Assembly (NCBI RefSeq): GCF_001548475.1 | Contig: NZ_LRUJ01000018.1 | Coordinates: 24,586-88,585 of the forward strand | Length of the DNA: 64,000 nt | Direction: 5' to 3' | From: Bordetella hinzii LMG 13501 | GTDB lineage: Bacteria; Pseudomonadota; Gammaproteobacteria; Burkholderiales; Burkholderiaceae_B | Shown here: one piece after another, positions 17,688 through 26,220 of the stretch | Layout: each line of letters opens with the position of its first letter | Numbering within the stretch: the first letter of the stretch is position 1 | Position numbers and translations under genes: made by a program | The notes under the pieces: model-generated | Databases searched by the model: none | Seen by the model: the letters and a program-made list of their open reading frames with translations, nothing else | What the model was told of the DNA's origin: nothing

Positions 17688-20042
17688 TCAGAACCGGTAC
17701 TTCACCCGCCCGATCACCGAACGCCGGTTGCCCGGGTAGCAGTCCGTCAGGTCCGAGCACGTGGCCAGGTAGTCCTTGTCGAACAGATTGGTGGCGTTGA
17801 CCGAGAAGGTGAGCTGCTTGTCATAGGTGTACGACAAGCCGGCATCGACCAGGGTATGGGAGTCGATCTTCAGGGTATTGCGGTTATCGCCATAGGTCGA
17901 GCCCACATAGCGCACGCCCGCCCCGATCGACAGGCCGGCCAGCGCGCTGTCGCCGAAGGTGTAGTTCAGCCAGCCCGAGGCGCTGTGCTCGGGCACCAGG
18001 GAGGGCCGCTTGCCCTTGGAGCCGTCGTTGGCCTGGGTGATCTCCGCGTCGAGATAGGTATAGGAGCCGGTGAAGTCCCAGCCCGCGCCCAGGCTGAACT
18101 TGCCTTCGAGTTCCACCCCGCGCGATCGCACCTCGCCGGCGGCGATGGCGAACCCCGGGTTGCTCAGGTCGTTGGTGAGCACATTGGTCTTGCGGATGTC
18201 GAAGACGGCGAGGGTGTAGAGGGCGCGGCTGCCCACGGGCTGGTACTTGATACCCGCCTCCCATTGGCGTCCCTGCGAGGGCGCGAACGTGTCGCCGGCG
18301 GCCGAGGTGCCGGCATTGGGCAGGAAGGACTGCGAATAGCTGACATAGGGCGCCAGGCCGTTGGCGAAGACATAGTTCAGGCCGACGCGGCCGCTGAAGT
18401 GCTCGCCGTCCTGCCGGCTGTCCTTGCCGGTCAGGCGGTTTTCGAGTTTCTGTTCGTACCAGTCATAGCGGCCGCCCAGCGTCAGCATCCAGCGCTCGGC
18501 GATCTTGACCTGGTCCTGCAGGTAGAGCCCGGTCTGGTAGTTGCGCTCCAGGCCATCGTAGATGGGCGTGGTGGGCGTGGGCACCGGGACGCCATAGACG
18601 GGGTCGTAGGGATTGAGCGCCGGCGCCGGGCCGGTGTCGCGGCGGGCGTCGGCGTGCACCCGGCTGTAGTCCAGGCCCACCAGCACCGTGTGCGCCAGCG
18701 GCCCGGTCCGGAAATCGGCCTGCAGCTGGTTGTCCAGCGCCAGGTTGGCCATGGTCTCTTCGAAGCGGCGCGCCACGCGCTGGATGCCGGTGGGCCCGAT
18801 GCTGGAGAGCAGGATGTTGTCCAGGATGGCGTTCACCTGTCCGTAGCGCAGGCTTTGGCGCGCCTGGAAGGTGTCGTTGAAACGATGCTCGAACTGATAG
18901 CCGATGGACTTCTGGTCCTGGTCGAAGCGGTTGAAGTCCGGATCGCCATTGCGCAGGCGGGTGGGCTTGCCATTGATGGTCACCGTGCCGATAGTGCCGC
19001 CGCTGCGGTCTCGCAGATAGTCCGCCATCAGGGTAAAGCGCGTATCAGCCGAAGGCGCCCAGGTGATGGACGGCGCGGCGTAGAGGCGGTCATCGCCGAT
19101 GCGATCGCCGTTGGGATAGGTGAATTGCGTGTTGGCATCGCGCGCCACGCCGATCAGGCGGTACATCAGCGTGCCGTCCTGGTTGATGGGCCCGGTCAGG
19201 TCGACGGCGGCCTGCTTGCGCTGGAAACTGCCATATTCCAGCTCCACTTCGTATTGCGGCGTGGCCTGCGGCAGCTTGCTGACGCGGTTGATGATGCCGC
19301 CCGCATCGCCCTGGCCATAGAGCACCGACGATGGCCCGCGCAGCACTTCGATGCGCTCGAGCGCATAGGGCTCGGAGCGGAACAAGGTATAGCCCGAACC
19401 GCCCTGGCGCAGGCCGTCCTTGTAGTCGCTGGAGGACTGCGCATTGAAGCCCCGTATCATCACCCAGTCGAAACCCTTGGGGTCGATGCCGTAGGTCTCG
19501 ACGGTCACCCCCGGCACATAGCGCAGCACCTCGGTGACGCTTTGCGCGTTCTGGGCTTCCATCTGGCTGCGCGTGACCACGGAGATCGATTGCGGCACAT
19601 CCAGGATGGCGGTTTCGGTCTTGCTGCCGGCCCGGCTGGTCTCGGCCACATAGCTGTTGTCGGCGGCGCTGGCGCCGCTGACGCTGACCGGCGCCAGCGT
19701 CGTCACTTCGCGGGCTGGCGCGCGGCGCAGCACATAGCCGGCGCCCTGGGGCACCGCCGCCAGGCCCGAGCCCGACAAGATCGCGGCAAAACCGTCTGCC
19801 AGCCCATAGCTGCCGCGCAGGCCGGCGCTCTGGCGGCCCGCGGTCAGCGCGCCGTCTATGGTCAGCATGACGCCGGCATCCTGGGCGTAGCGGTTGAGCA
19901 CCTGGTCCAGCGAGCCGGCCGCGATGTCATAGCGGCGGAGCTGGGCCGCGGCGGCGGGCTCGGCGGCCTGCACATCGCGGGGCAGCGGCAGGGTGCTGGC
20001 CAAGGCCAGGGCCAGCGCGGCGGAAAGGGCGGAGACTTGCAT
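17688..20042 (-). CDS. TonB-dependent siderophore receptor with signalling (STN) domain
   Basis: This outer-membrane receptor takes up a ferric siderophore and signals through its N-terminal STN domain to a FecR-type protein. The 784-residue product has a signal peptide ending DVQAAE, an STN domain (about 38-90, YDIAAGSLDQVLNRYAQDAG), a plug domain with ILDVPQSISVVTRSQME and LRYVPGV, and a 22-strand beta barrel ending in KYRF, with terminal Phe as is usual. The ATG at 20042 is preferred over 20051 because AGAGG lies 9 nt before it, while the upstream ATG touches that site. It follows the FecR-like gene and belongs to the same iron unit. The ligand cannot be named. Confidence 0.93.
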   Translation of the reverse strand: MQVSALSAALALALASTLPLPRDVQAAEPAAAAQLRRYDIAAGSLDQVLNRYAQDAGVMLTIDGALTAGRQSAGLRGSYGLADGFAAILSGSGLAAVPQGAGYVLRRAPAREVTTLAPVSVSGASAADNSYVAETSRAGSKTETAILDVPQSISVVTRSQMEAQNAQSVTEVLRYVPGVTVETYGIDPKGFDWVMIRGFNAQSSSDYKDGLRQGGSGYTLFRSEPYALERIEVLRGPSSVLYGQGDAGGIINRVSKLPQATPQYEVELEYGSFQRKQAAVDLTGPINQDGTLMYRLIGVARDANTQFTYPNGDRIGDDRLYAAPSITWAPSADTRFTLMADYLRDRSGGTIGTVTINGKPTRLRNGDPDFNRFDQDQKSIGYQFEHRFNDTFQARQSLRYGQVNAILDNILLSSIGPTGIQRVARRFEETMANLALDNQLQADFRTGPLAHTVLVGLDYSRVHADARRDTGPAPALNPYDPVYGVPVPTPTTPIYDGLERNYQTGLYLQDQVKIAERWMLTLGGRYDWYEQKLENRLTGKDSRQDGEHFSGRVGLNYVFANGLAPYVSYSQSFLPNAGTSAAGDTFAPSQGRQWEAGIKYQPVGSRALYTLAVFDIRKTNVLTNDLSNPGFAIAAGEVRSRGVELEGKFSLGAGWDFTGSYTYLDAEITQANDGSKGKRPSLVPEHSASGWLNYTFGDSALAGLSIGAGVRYVGSTYGDNRNTLKIDSHTLVDAGLSYTYDKQLTFSVNATNLFDKDYLATCSDLTDCYPGNRRSVIGRVKYRF

Positions 20043-20136
20043 GCGGGACATCCTCTTGGAGCATAACGTTGCGGGTTATGCAGGTATCCCGGACGAGCCG
20101 CGCAAAGTGCTACGGTGGATCGCCACGATGTTGTAA

Positions 20137-21096
20137 CTAAACCGGGCCGACGCTGACCCAATAGCGTGTCAGGCGCGAAATACGCAGCGGCAAGGCCGTC
20201 TGCAGGGCCGCCAGGATGCGGTCGGTGTCGCCCAGCGGATAGACGCCCGAGACAATCAGGCTGGCCACTTCGGGTTCGCAGCGCAAGAGGCCCGGCCGGT
20301 GGCGCGCCACCTCGGCCAGGAAATCCTCCAGGCGCATGCGGTCGGCCACCAGCAGCCCCTGCACCCAGGAGGCGGGCCGGGCGGGCCCGGGCCGCCCCGC
20401 GCCGCCGGCATCGAAGACCGCGCCCTCGCCGGCCTCCAGGCGCATGGCCTGGCCCGCGCCGGGGCGGATTTCCACGGCGCCCTCGAACACCTGGACCGAC
20501 ACCTGGCGCGGCTGGCGCCAGACGCTGTAGCGCGTGCCCAGCGCGCGCACCTCGCCCAGGTCCGTGCGCACCAGGAAGGGCCGCCCCGCCGCCGCGGGCG
20601 CGTGCCCGGTCTCGATGTAGATTTCGCCGCGGCGCAAGAGGATGCGCCGCGCGCCGGCGTCGTAATCGACGTCGATGGCGCTGTCGGAGTTCAAGGTGAT
20701 GCGCGTGCCGTCATCGAGCGCGATCTCGCGCCGCTGGCCGACCGCGCTGCGGTAGGCCGCGGTATAGACCGGTATCTCGCGCCAGGCCAGGCGCGCCGCG
20801 CCCACGCCGGCGCCCGCGGCCAGCGCCAGCCCCATCAGGCGCAAGGCCTTGCGCCGGGCGCGCTGGCGGCCGCTGACGGCCAGCGCGCGCATTGCCGGCG
20901 CGGGCACCACGTCCAGCAGGCGGGTGTCCATATGCTGCAGGCGCTGCCAGGCGCGCTCGTGGTCGGGATGCGCGCCGCGCCAGCGGCGCAGGGCGGCCTG
21001 TTCCGCCTCGCTGGCCTCGCCCGACCACATCAGCACCAGCCACTGCAGGCCCTGCGCGAGCACGGTCTTGGGAATGTCGGCGGCGCTCACAGCCAC
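20137..21096 (-). CDS. FecR-like sigma regulator
   Basis: FecR proteins span the inner membrane, sense the STN domain of the receptor and control the cognate ECF sigma factor. The 319-residue product has an N-terminal cytoplasmic domain with LQWLVLMWSGEASEAEQAALRRW-like sequence (split here: WSGEAS, then WRGAHPDHERAWQRL), a membrane segment (about 86-102) and the periplasmic FecR domain (about 115-215, REIALDDGTRITLNSDSAID ... VRALGTRYSV). The final 75 residues form the STN-contacting part. It overlaps the sigma gene by 10 bp, so both are co-translated. Confidence 0.92.
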   Translation of the reverse strand: MAVSAADIPKTVLAQGLQWLVLMWSGEASEAEQAALRRWRGAHPDHERAWQRLQHMDTRLLDVVPAPAMRALAVSGRQRARRKALRLMGLALAAGAGVGAARLAWREIPVYTAAYRSAVGQRREIALDDGTRITLNSDSAIDVDYDAGARRILLRRGEIYIETGHAPAAAGRPFLVRTDLGEVRALGTRYSVWRQPRQVSVQVFEGAVEIRPGAGQAMRLEAGEGAVFDAGGAGRPGPARPASWVQGLLVADRMRLEDFLAEVARHRPGLLRCEPEVASLIVSGVYPLGDTDRILAALQTALPLRISRLTRYWVSVGPV

Positions 21097-21587
21097 TCCA
21101 GGCAGGCCTGGGCGGCGCGCAGCATATGCTTGCGCACCAGGGCCACGGAAATCCCCAGCCGTTGCGCGATGGCGGAATAGGTCAGCCCTTCGAAGCGCGA
21201 CAGGAGGAAGGCCTCGCGGGCCTTGGCCGGCAGGCTGTCCAGCGCGGTGTCGATGGCGGCCAGGGTCTGCAGGGCCTGGGCCCGCGCCTCGGCCGAAGGC
21301 ATGTGGCCTTCGGGCAATTGCGCCAGCGCATCCAGGTAGGCGCGCTCCAGCGCGCGACGGCGATGCAGATCGATCACCAGGCCGCGCGCGATCTGCATCA
21401 GGAAGGCGCGGTCCTGGCCCTCGGCCGGCAGGCGGCCGCTGACCATCAGCCGCTCATAGGCGTCATGCGACAGGTCGGCCGCGTCGTGCGCGCAGCCCAG
21501 GCGGCGGCGCAGCCACGAGACAAGCCAACCATGATGGTTCCGATACAGCGCATCCAAAGAGGGATGCGGCTGGTTGATCGCCGACAC
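21087..21587 (-). CDS. FecI-like ECF sigma factor
   Basis: This 166-residue iron-starvation sigma factor would direct transcription of the receptor gene downstream. Region 2 is seen as LYRNHHGWLVSWLRRRLG ... DLSHDAYERLMV, and region 4 as LPAKAREAFLLSRFEGLTYSAIAQRLGIS followed by VRKHMLRA (written here in parts: SRFEGLTYSAIA and GISVALVRKHM). A Fur box lies about 33 bp upstream of its start, so it should be made when iron is scarce. Confidence 0.93.
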   Translation of the reverse strand: MSAINQPHPSLDALYRNHHGWLVSWLRRRLGCAHDAADLSHDAYERLMVSGRLPAEGQDRAFLMQIARGLVIDLHRRRALERAYLDALAQLPEGHMPSAEARAQALQTLAAIDTALDSLPAKAREAFLLSRFEGLTYSAIAQRLGISVALVRKHMLRAAQACLEWL

Positions 21588-21619
21588 GCGCCCACCGCCT
21601 TGCAGACTGGAAAGGCAGT

Positions 21620-21639
21620 AATGATAATGGTTATCAATT
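21620..21639 (-). promoter_or_regulatory. Fur box upstream of the ECF sigma gene
   Basis: The sequence AATGATAATGGTTATCAATT contains the palindrome TGATAA-TGG-TTATCA and matches the Fur consensus of GATAAT repeats closely. It lies just ahead of the sigma-FecR-receptor unit, the expected place for iron repression. It is the only AT-rich island in this area. Confidence 0.8.
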
Positions 21640-21686
21640 AAATGGCCTAGCCGCGGGCGGCGGGGTGTGGCGATTTTGCAGCAGGA

Positions 21687-22454
21687 TCAGCCCAGGGGGA
21701 CGCCCGGACGCGAGGCCGAGCGGCTGCCGGGCAGCGGATGGCAGTCCTCGGGATAGTAGGTGTGCACCAGGGAGAGCTTGACCTCCTGGCTGCGGTTCTG
21801 CTGCGCCGCGTGCAGGGTGCGGCAATGGAAGAACACCACGTCGCCGGCGGCCAGCTCAGGGCTCACGGCGCGGGCGATCCACGCCTGGTTGGCGGCCAGA
21901 TCGTCGCGGAAGAACTTCTGCCCGTCGAAGCATTCGGCCTCATAGGCCGCGGCGTGCGAGCCCGGCAGGAAGAACAGCCCGCCATTGGCCGGCGTCTCGG
22001 GCCCCAGCGCCAACCAACAGGAGACCAGGTCCTGCTCCGAGAATGACCAGTAGCGGATGTCCTGGTGCCAGCCGGTCAGGCTGCCGTACATCGGGTGCTT
22101 GGTCATGATGCAGTTGTGGTGCACCGTGGACAGCACCGGCGAGCGGCCGCCGTAGTAGGCGCGCAGGACTTCGGCCAAGGCCGGCTGCGTGGCCCATTGC
22201 CGGAACCGGGGCCCCCGGCCGTAGGCGTCGAGCAGGCGGCGCACGGTCAGGCCGCCGGCGGCGTCGCGCGAGGCCGGCGCGCCGGGGTATTTCAGGTCGG
22301 CTTCGTACTCGATGGGGGCAATGGCGTGTTCCAGGTCGTGCAGGGCGGCGGCGCGCAGGGTCTGGACATCGGAAGGCGAGGCAAAGTTGCGGGCGACCAC
22401 GAAACCCTGTTGGCGCAGGGTCGCGACCAGGTCGGCAACCGAAGGGGTGGGCAT
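21687..22454 (-). CDS. phytanoyl-CoA dioxygenase (PhyH) family protein
   Basis: A non-haem Fe(II)/2-oxoglutarate-dependent oxygenase of 255 residues. The iron facial triad is visible as WHQDIRY (His and Asp) and the distal FFHCRTLHAA (second His), with an Arg after QQNRSQEVKLSL for 2-oxoglutarate. Such enzymes hydroxylate lipids, amino acids or natural products, and some act in siderophore or ectoine chemistry. It is on the same strand as, and 99 bp upstream of, the iron-regulated sigma unit, but the Fur box lies between them, so a shared role is only a possibility. Confidence 0.87.
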   Translation of the reverse strand: MPTPSVADLVATLRQQGFVVARNFASPSDVQTLRAAALHDLEHAIAPIEYEADLKYPGAPASRDAAGGLTVRRLLDAYGRGPRFRQWATQPALAEVLRAYYGGRSPVLSTVHHNCIMTKHPMYGSLTGWHQDIRYWSFSEQDLVSCWLALGPETPANGGLFFLPGSHAAAYEAECFDGQKFFRDDLAANQAWIARAVSPELAAGDVVFFHCRTLHAAQQNRSQEVKLSLVHTYYPEDCHPLPGSRSASRPGVPLG

Positions 22455-22534
22455 TTTTCCTCTCTACGGGCAAAAGTGGCTTACGGTGAAACCGCTGCCG
22501 GAGCGGCCTCACGGCAAGCATACTCCTGCCCGGA

Positions 22535-23644
22535 TCAGTCTGCCGGCCCGGGCCCGCGCTCGGCCGGCAGGCCGCGCTCCAGGTCGCGCTCGCGTTCGGT
22601 ATTGCGCACCCATTCGCGCCAGATCGCCACCAGCAGCGCCATCAGTACCGGGCCGACGAACAGGCCCACGATGCCCATGGTCTTGACCCCGCCCACCAGG
22701 CCGAAGAAGGTCGGCAGGAAAGGCAGCTTGACCGGCCCGCCCACCAGCCTGGGGCGCAGGGTCTTGTCCACGATGAACAATTCGACCGTGCCCCAGATGA
22801 ACAGGCCCAGGCCGGCGACCAGGTGGTTGGAGCCGATGAGGTAGAGCGAAACCAGGGTGAAGGACAGCGGCGCGCCGCCCGGGATCAGGGCCATGAAACC
22901 GGTGATCACGCCCAGCAGCACGGGCGAAGGCACGCCGGCGATCCAATAGGCCAGGCCCAGCACCACGCCCTCGCCCAGCGCGATCAGGCACATGCCGGTG
23001 ACGGTGGAGCTGACGGTGGCCGGCACCACGCGCGAGAATCGCTTCCAGCGCGCCGGCAGCACGCGCTCGCCCAGCACATCCAGCTGCGAGACCATGCGGG
23101 TGCCATCCTTGTAGACGAAGAACAGCGTGATCAGCATGAACAGCAGGGTCAGCAGCCACTGGAACACATTGCCGGTGGCCGACAGCGCCATGCGGTAGAT
23201 ATTGCCCAGGTGCTCGCCGCTGACCATCTCCACCAGCGCGCCCAGGGCGTGGGGTTCGCCCAGATAGGTGGACCAATAGACCGACAGCCGCTCGCCCACC
23301 ACGGGCAGCGAAGAAATCCAGACCGGCACGTCCACGCCGTGCTTGTTGGCGGCCAGCGCCCAGCCGAAGAAGTTGCTGGCTTCCTTGAAGGCATAGGTCA
23401 GCGCCAGCGACAGCGGCACGACCAGCACCAGGATGACGGTGCACAGGGCCAGCGTGGCCGCCAGCGCATTGCGCCCCTTGCAGAAGACGACCACCCGCTC
23501 GTAGAGCGGCCATGTGGCCAGGCCGATGATGAGCGCCGCCAGGGCGGGAACCAGAAAGCCTGACAGGAAGTAGATTCCCGCCGCCACGACCAGCAGCAAC
23601 AGCCAACGGGCGATGAGGTAGGCGGGAAAGACAGGCTGCTGCAT
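22535..23644 (-). CDS. AI-2E family (YdiK-type) membrane permease
   Basis: The 369-residue product has 7-8 predicted membrane segments, with the family block SVTGMCLIALGEGVVLGLAYWI (shown in part: GEGVVLGLAYWI) and GFMALIPGGAPLSF. Family members transport small solutes or ions; most have no known substrate, and the name AI-2E does not prove autoinducer export. The ATG at 23644 gives a normal N-terminus; a TTG at 23686 in the same frame would add 14 residues. The gene stands alone between the PhyH gene and the LysR gene. Confidence 0.85.
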   Translation of the reverse strand: MQQPVFPAYLIARWLLLLVVAAGIYFLSGFLVPALAALIIGLATWPLYERVVVFCKGRNALAATLALCTVILVLVVPLSLALTYAFKEASNFFGWALAANKHGVDVPVWISSLPVVGERLSVYWSTYLGEPHALGALVEMVSGEHLGNIYRMALSATGNVFQWLLTLLFMLITLFFVYKDGTRMVSQLDVLGERVLPARWKRFSRVVPATVSSTVTGMCLIALGEGVVLGLAYWIAGVPSPVLLGVITGFMALIPGGAPLSFTLVSLYLIGSNHLVAGLGLFIWGTVELFIVDKTLRPRLVGGPVKLPFLPTFFGLVGGVKTMGIVGLFVGPVLMALLVAIWREWVRNTERERDLERGLPAERGPGPAD

Positions 23645-23735
23645 AGGCGGGGCGGCTCTCTGGTATTGCGGTGAAGACCCTCGCAATATACCTAGTTTTT
23701 ATGCCCCGTCCCCGACATAAGGGATAGTCCGCAGA

Positions 23736-24761
23736 CTACATGATGAACTCGGGCACCTCCTGGGGAACCCGGCGCCGCGCGGCGTGTTCGCCGGCCGGCA
23801 GCAGCGTGGGCTGCTCGATGCCGCAGCTGTACATGCCGGGGTCGTTCTCGTCGCGGCCGGACAAGAGCGGACAGCGCGCAAACAGATCCGCCACCCAGTC
23901 GGAAAAGACGCGCACCTTGGGCGAGAGCTGGCGGTTCTGCAGATACAGCAGCGAAATGGGCACGGACTTGGGCTTCCACTGCGGCAGGACCTCGACCAGC
24001 TCGCCCGATTGCAGATGGGGCAGCGCCATGTAGCGCGCGGTCTGGATCAGGCCGAAGCCCTGCAGGCCGCAGGTCAGGTGCGCGCCCCAGTCGTTGACCG
24101 AGACCACGCTGGGCACGTCCACCAATTGTTCCTTGCCGTCGACCACGAAGGCCCAGGCGAAATTGCGCCCGACGGAGGAAAAGTAATGCACCGCCTGGTG
24201 GCGCTGCTCCAGGTCCTGCAAAGACTCGGGCATGCCGCGGCGTTCGAGATAGGATGGCGCGGCGCACGTCAGGGTCTGGAAGGTGCCGATGCGGCGCGCC
24301 ACCAGGCTGGAATCCTCCAGCTCGCCGCCACGGATGACGCAGTCCACGGCCTCCTGGACCAGGTCCACGCGGCGGTCGCCCATGCCGATCACCAGTTCGA
24401 CATCCGGGTAGCGGGTGTGGAACTCGCACAAGGCGGGGATCAGGATGAGCTGGCCGATCGAAGCGGGCACATCGATGCGCAAGCGCCCTTGCGGACGCAG
24501 GGCTGCGTCCTGGAAGCAGGCCTCGGTCTCCTCGACCTCGGCCAGGATGCGCGTGGCGTGCTTGTAGTACGCGGCGCCGTCGGGCGTGAGGCTGATGCGC
24601 CGCGTGGTGCGGTTCAACAGGCGCACGCCCAGGTGGCGCTCCAGGTTCTGGATGATGGTGGTGACCGTTGTGCGGGGCAAGGTCAAGCTGTCCGCCGCCC
24701 GCGTGAAACTGTTGGCCTCCACCACGCGGACGAAGACCTGCATGGCTTGGAAACGATCCAT
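23736..24761 (-). CDS. LysR family regulator, divergent from the RND efflux operon
   Basis: The 341-residue product has an N-terminal winged helix-turn-helix (about 1-60, FVRVVEANSFTRAADSL then TVTTIIQNLERHLGVRLL) and a LysR substrate-binding domain (about 90-290). It belongs to the CrgA/DhcR-like branch by eye (RTTRRISLTPDGAAYY). The C-terminal extension after about 300 is longer than usual. It is transcribed away from the efflux operon across a 246-bp gap, the usual arrangement for a LysR activator and its target, so control of the pump and autoregulation are likely. Confidence 0.93.
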   Translation of the reverse strand: MDRFQAMQVFVRVVEANSFTRAADSLTLPRTTVTTIIQNLERHLGVRLLNRTTRRISLTPDGAAYYKHATRILAEVEETEACFQDAALRPQGRLRIDVPASIGQLILIPALCEFHTRYPDVELVIGMGDRRVDLVQEAVDCVIRGGELEDSSLVARRIGTFQTLTCAAPSYLERRGMPESLQDLEQRHQAVHYFSSVGRNFAWAFVVDGKEQLVDVPSVVSVNDWGAHLTCGLQGFGLIQTARYMALPHLQSGELVEVLPQWKPKSVPISLLYLQNRQLSPKVRVFSDWVADLFARCPLLSGRDENDPGMYSCGIEQPTLLPAGEHAARRRVPQEVPEFIM

Positions 24762-25007
24762 GTTCCTGTCCTATCAATGAGTTGTCCGCCAAGGATACCG
24801 CGGATTCGGCTGTGATTGTACGCCTGGAACGAACAGTATTGCCGAACCAGCATTGTTTATCCTGATCGTCGAAAAGCTCAGAATCGCCCCATCTGTATCG
24901 GCCTGCCGGCTTGTCGCCTGATACCGCAGCGCAGCATTTCCTGCCCCGCGGCCCCCCTCTCCTCCGGCCCGCCCGATCCTTCCCCAATATTTGTTCAAGG
25001 AAACACC
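24762..25007. other. divergent control region between the LysR gene and the RND operon
   Basis: 246 bp without a gene. It should contain the promoters for both directions. A segment around 24825-24890 is AT-richer than the rest. I could not pick out a clear T-N11-A palindrome or sigma-70 hexamers. A GGAAAC ribosome-site-like sequence precedes the ATG at 25008. Confidence 0.4.
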
Positions 25008-26195
25008 ATGACGCCTTCGCGCCATCGCATTGCAGTCCTGTCGATTGCCGCCGCCCTCCTGGCCGCGGGCGCGGGCTATGCCTTGCTGCCCTCCTCGCCC
25101 AATGCGGCCCATGCCCAGGGCCAGCCGGCCGCCGCGCCGGTGGACGTCGCCCCCGCGCTGGGACGCACCATCGTGGATTGGCAACGTTACTCCGGACGCC
25201 TGGAAGCGATCGACCGGGTCGACATCCGCCCCCTGGTCTCCGGCACGCTGACCGAGGTCCATTTCCAGGATGGGGCGCTCGTCAAGAAGGGCGATGTGCT
25301 GTTCACCATCGACCCGCGCCCCTATGTCGCCGAAGTCGACCGCGCCACCGCCCAGCTGGCCGCGGCCCAGGCGCGCGCGGCCTATACCGCCAGCGACCTG
25401 GCGCGCGGCCAGCGCCTGCTGGGCGAGAACGCCATCGCCAAGCGTGACTTCGAGGAAAAGCAGAATGCCGCGCGCGAAGCCGCGGCCAACCTGCAGGCCG
25501 CGCGCGCCGCGCTTGAGTCGGCCCGCCTGAACCTGGGCTACACCCGCATTACCGCTCCGGTCGACGGCCGCGTCTCGCGCGCCGAGGTGACGGTGGGCAA
25601 TGTGGTCAACGCTGGCGCGCAATCGGTGCCGCTCACCACTCTGGTGTCGGTCTCGCGCATGTACGCCTCCTTCGATGTCGATGAACAGACCTTCCTGAAG
25701 TACGTCAATCCCTCGCGCACCACCGGCACCGAAGTGCCGGTGCAGCTGGGCCTGGCCAACGAAGACGGTTACTCACGCGAAGGCCAGGTGCAATACGTCG
25801 ACAACCGCCTGGACACCGCCTCCGGCACCATCCGCGTGCGCGCCGTGTTCGACAACCGCGACGGCAGCCTGGTGCCCGGGCTCTACGCCCGCGTGCGCCT
25901 GGGCGGCGGCGCCCCGCGCGAGGCCGTGCTGGTCGACGAGAAGGCCATCGGCACCGACCAGAACAAGCGCTATGTGCTGGTGCTGGACGACCAGAACCAC
26001 GCCGCCTACCGCGAAGTGACGCTGGGGGCCAACGTGGGCCCCTTGCGCGTGGTCGAGAAGGGCCTGGAAGCGGGCGAACGCATCGTGGTCAACGGGTTGC
26101 AACGGGTGCGCCCGGGCGCCGTGGTCGCCCCCAATATCGTGTCCATGGACACGGCGCCGCAGGCCGTCAAGACAGCCTCGGCGGCCCTGCAATAA
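25008..26195 (+). CDS. RND efflux periplasmic adaptor (membrane fusion protein)
   Basis: The adaptor joins the inner-membrane pump to the outer-membrane channel. The 395-residue product has a signal or anchor sequence (about 7-27), lipoyl halves (VDIRPLVSGTLTEVHFQDG and RITAPVDGRVSRAEVTVG), an alpha-hairpin of about residues 95-165, a beta barrel and a membrane-proximal domain. It lacks a lipobox. It is of the AcrA/MexE type. The start at 25008 is chosen by the signal sequence; the frame is open further upstream but without a ribosome site. It is 25 bp ahead of the pump gene. Confidence 0.94.
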   Translation: MTPSRHRIAVLSIAAALLAAGAGYALLPSSPNAAHAQGQPAAAPVDVAPALGRTIVDWQRYSGRLEAIDRVDIRPLVSGTLTEVHFQDGALVKKGDVLFTIDPRPYVAEVDRATAQLAAAQARAAYTASDLARGQRLLGENAIAKRDFEEKQNAAREAAANLQAARAALESARLNLGYTRITAPVDGRVSRAEVTVGNVVNAGAQSVPLTTLVSVSRMYASFDVDEQTFLKYVNPSRTTGTEVPVQLGLANEDGYSREGQVQYVDNRLDTASGTIRVRAVFDNRDGSLVPGLYARVRLGGGAPREAVLVDEKAIGTDQNKRYVLVLDDQNHAAYREVTLGANVGPLRVVEKGLEAGERIVVNGLQRVRPGAVVAPNIVSMDTAPQAVKTASAALQ

Positions 26196-26220
26196 AGAAC
26201 AACAAGGCCCGGAGCCTCAC

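Noticed and set aside
24860..24890. A partial match to the MexT-type binding pattern (ATC, five bases, GTCGA, four bases) upstream of the RND operon
   Set aside because: Only the first part fits, the second half-site does not, and the divergent LysR protein is not MexT-like by its N-terminal sequence.
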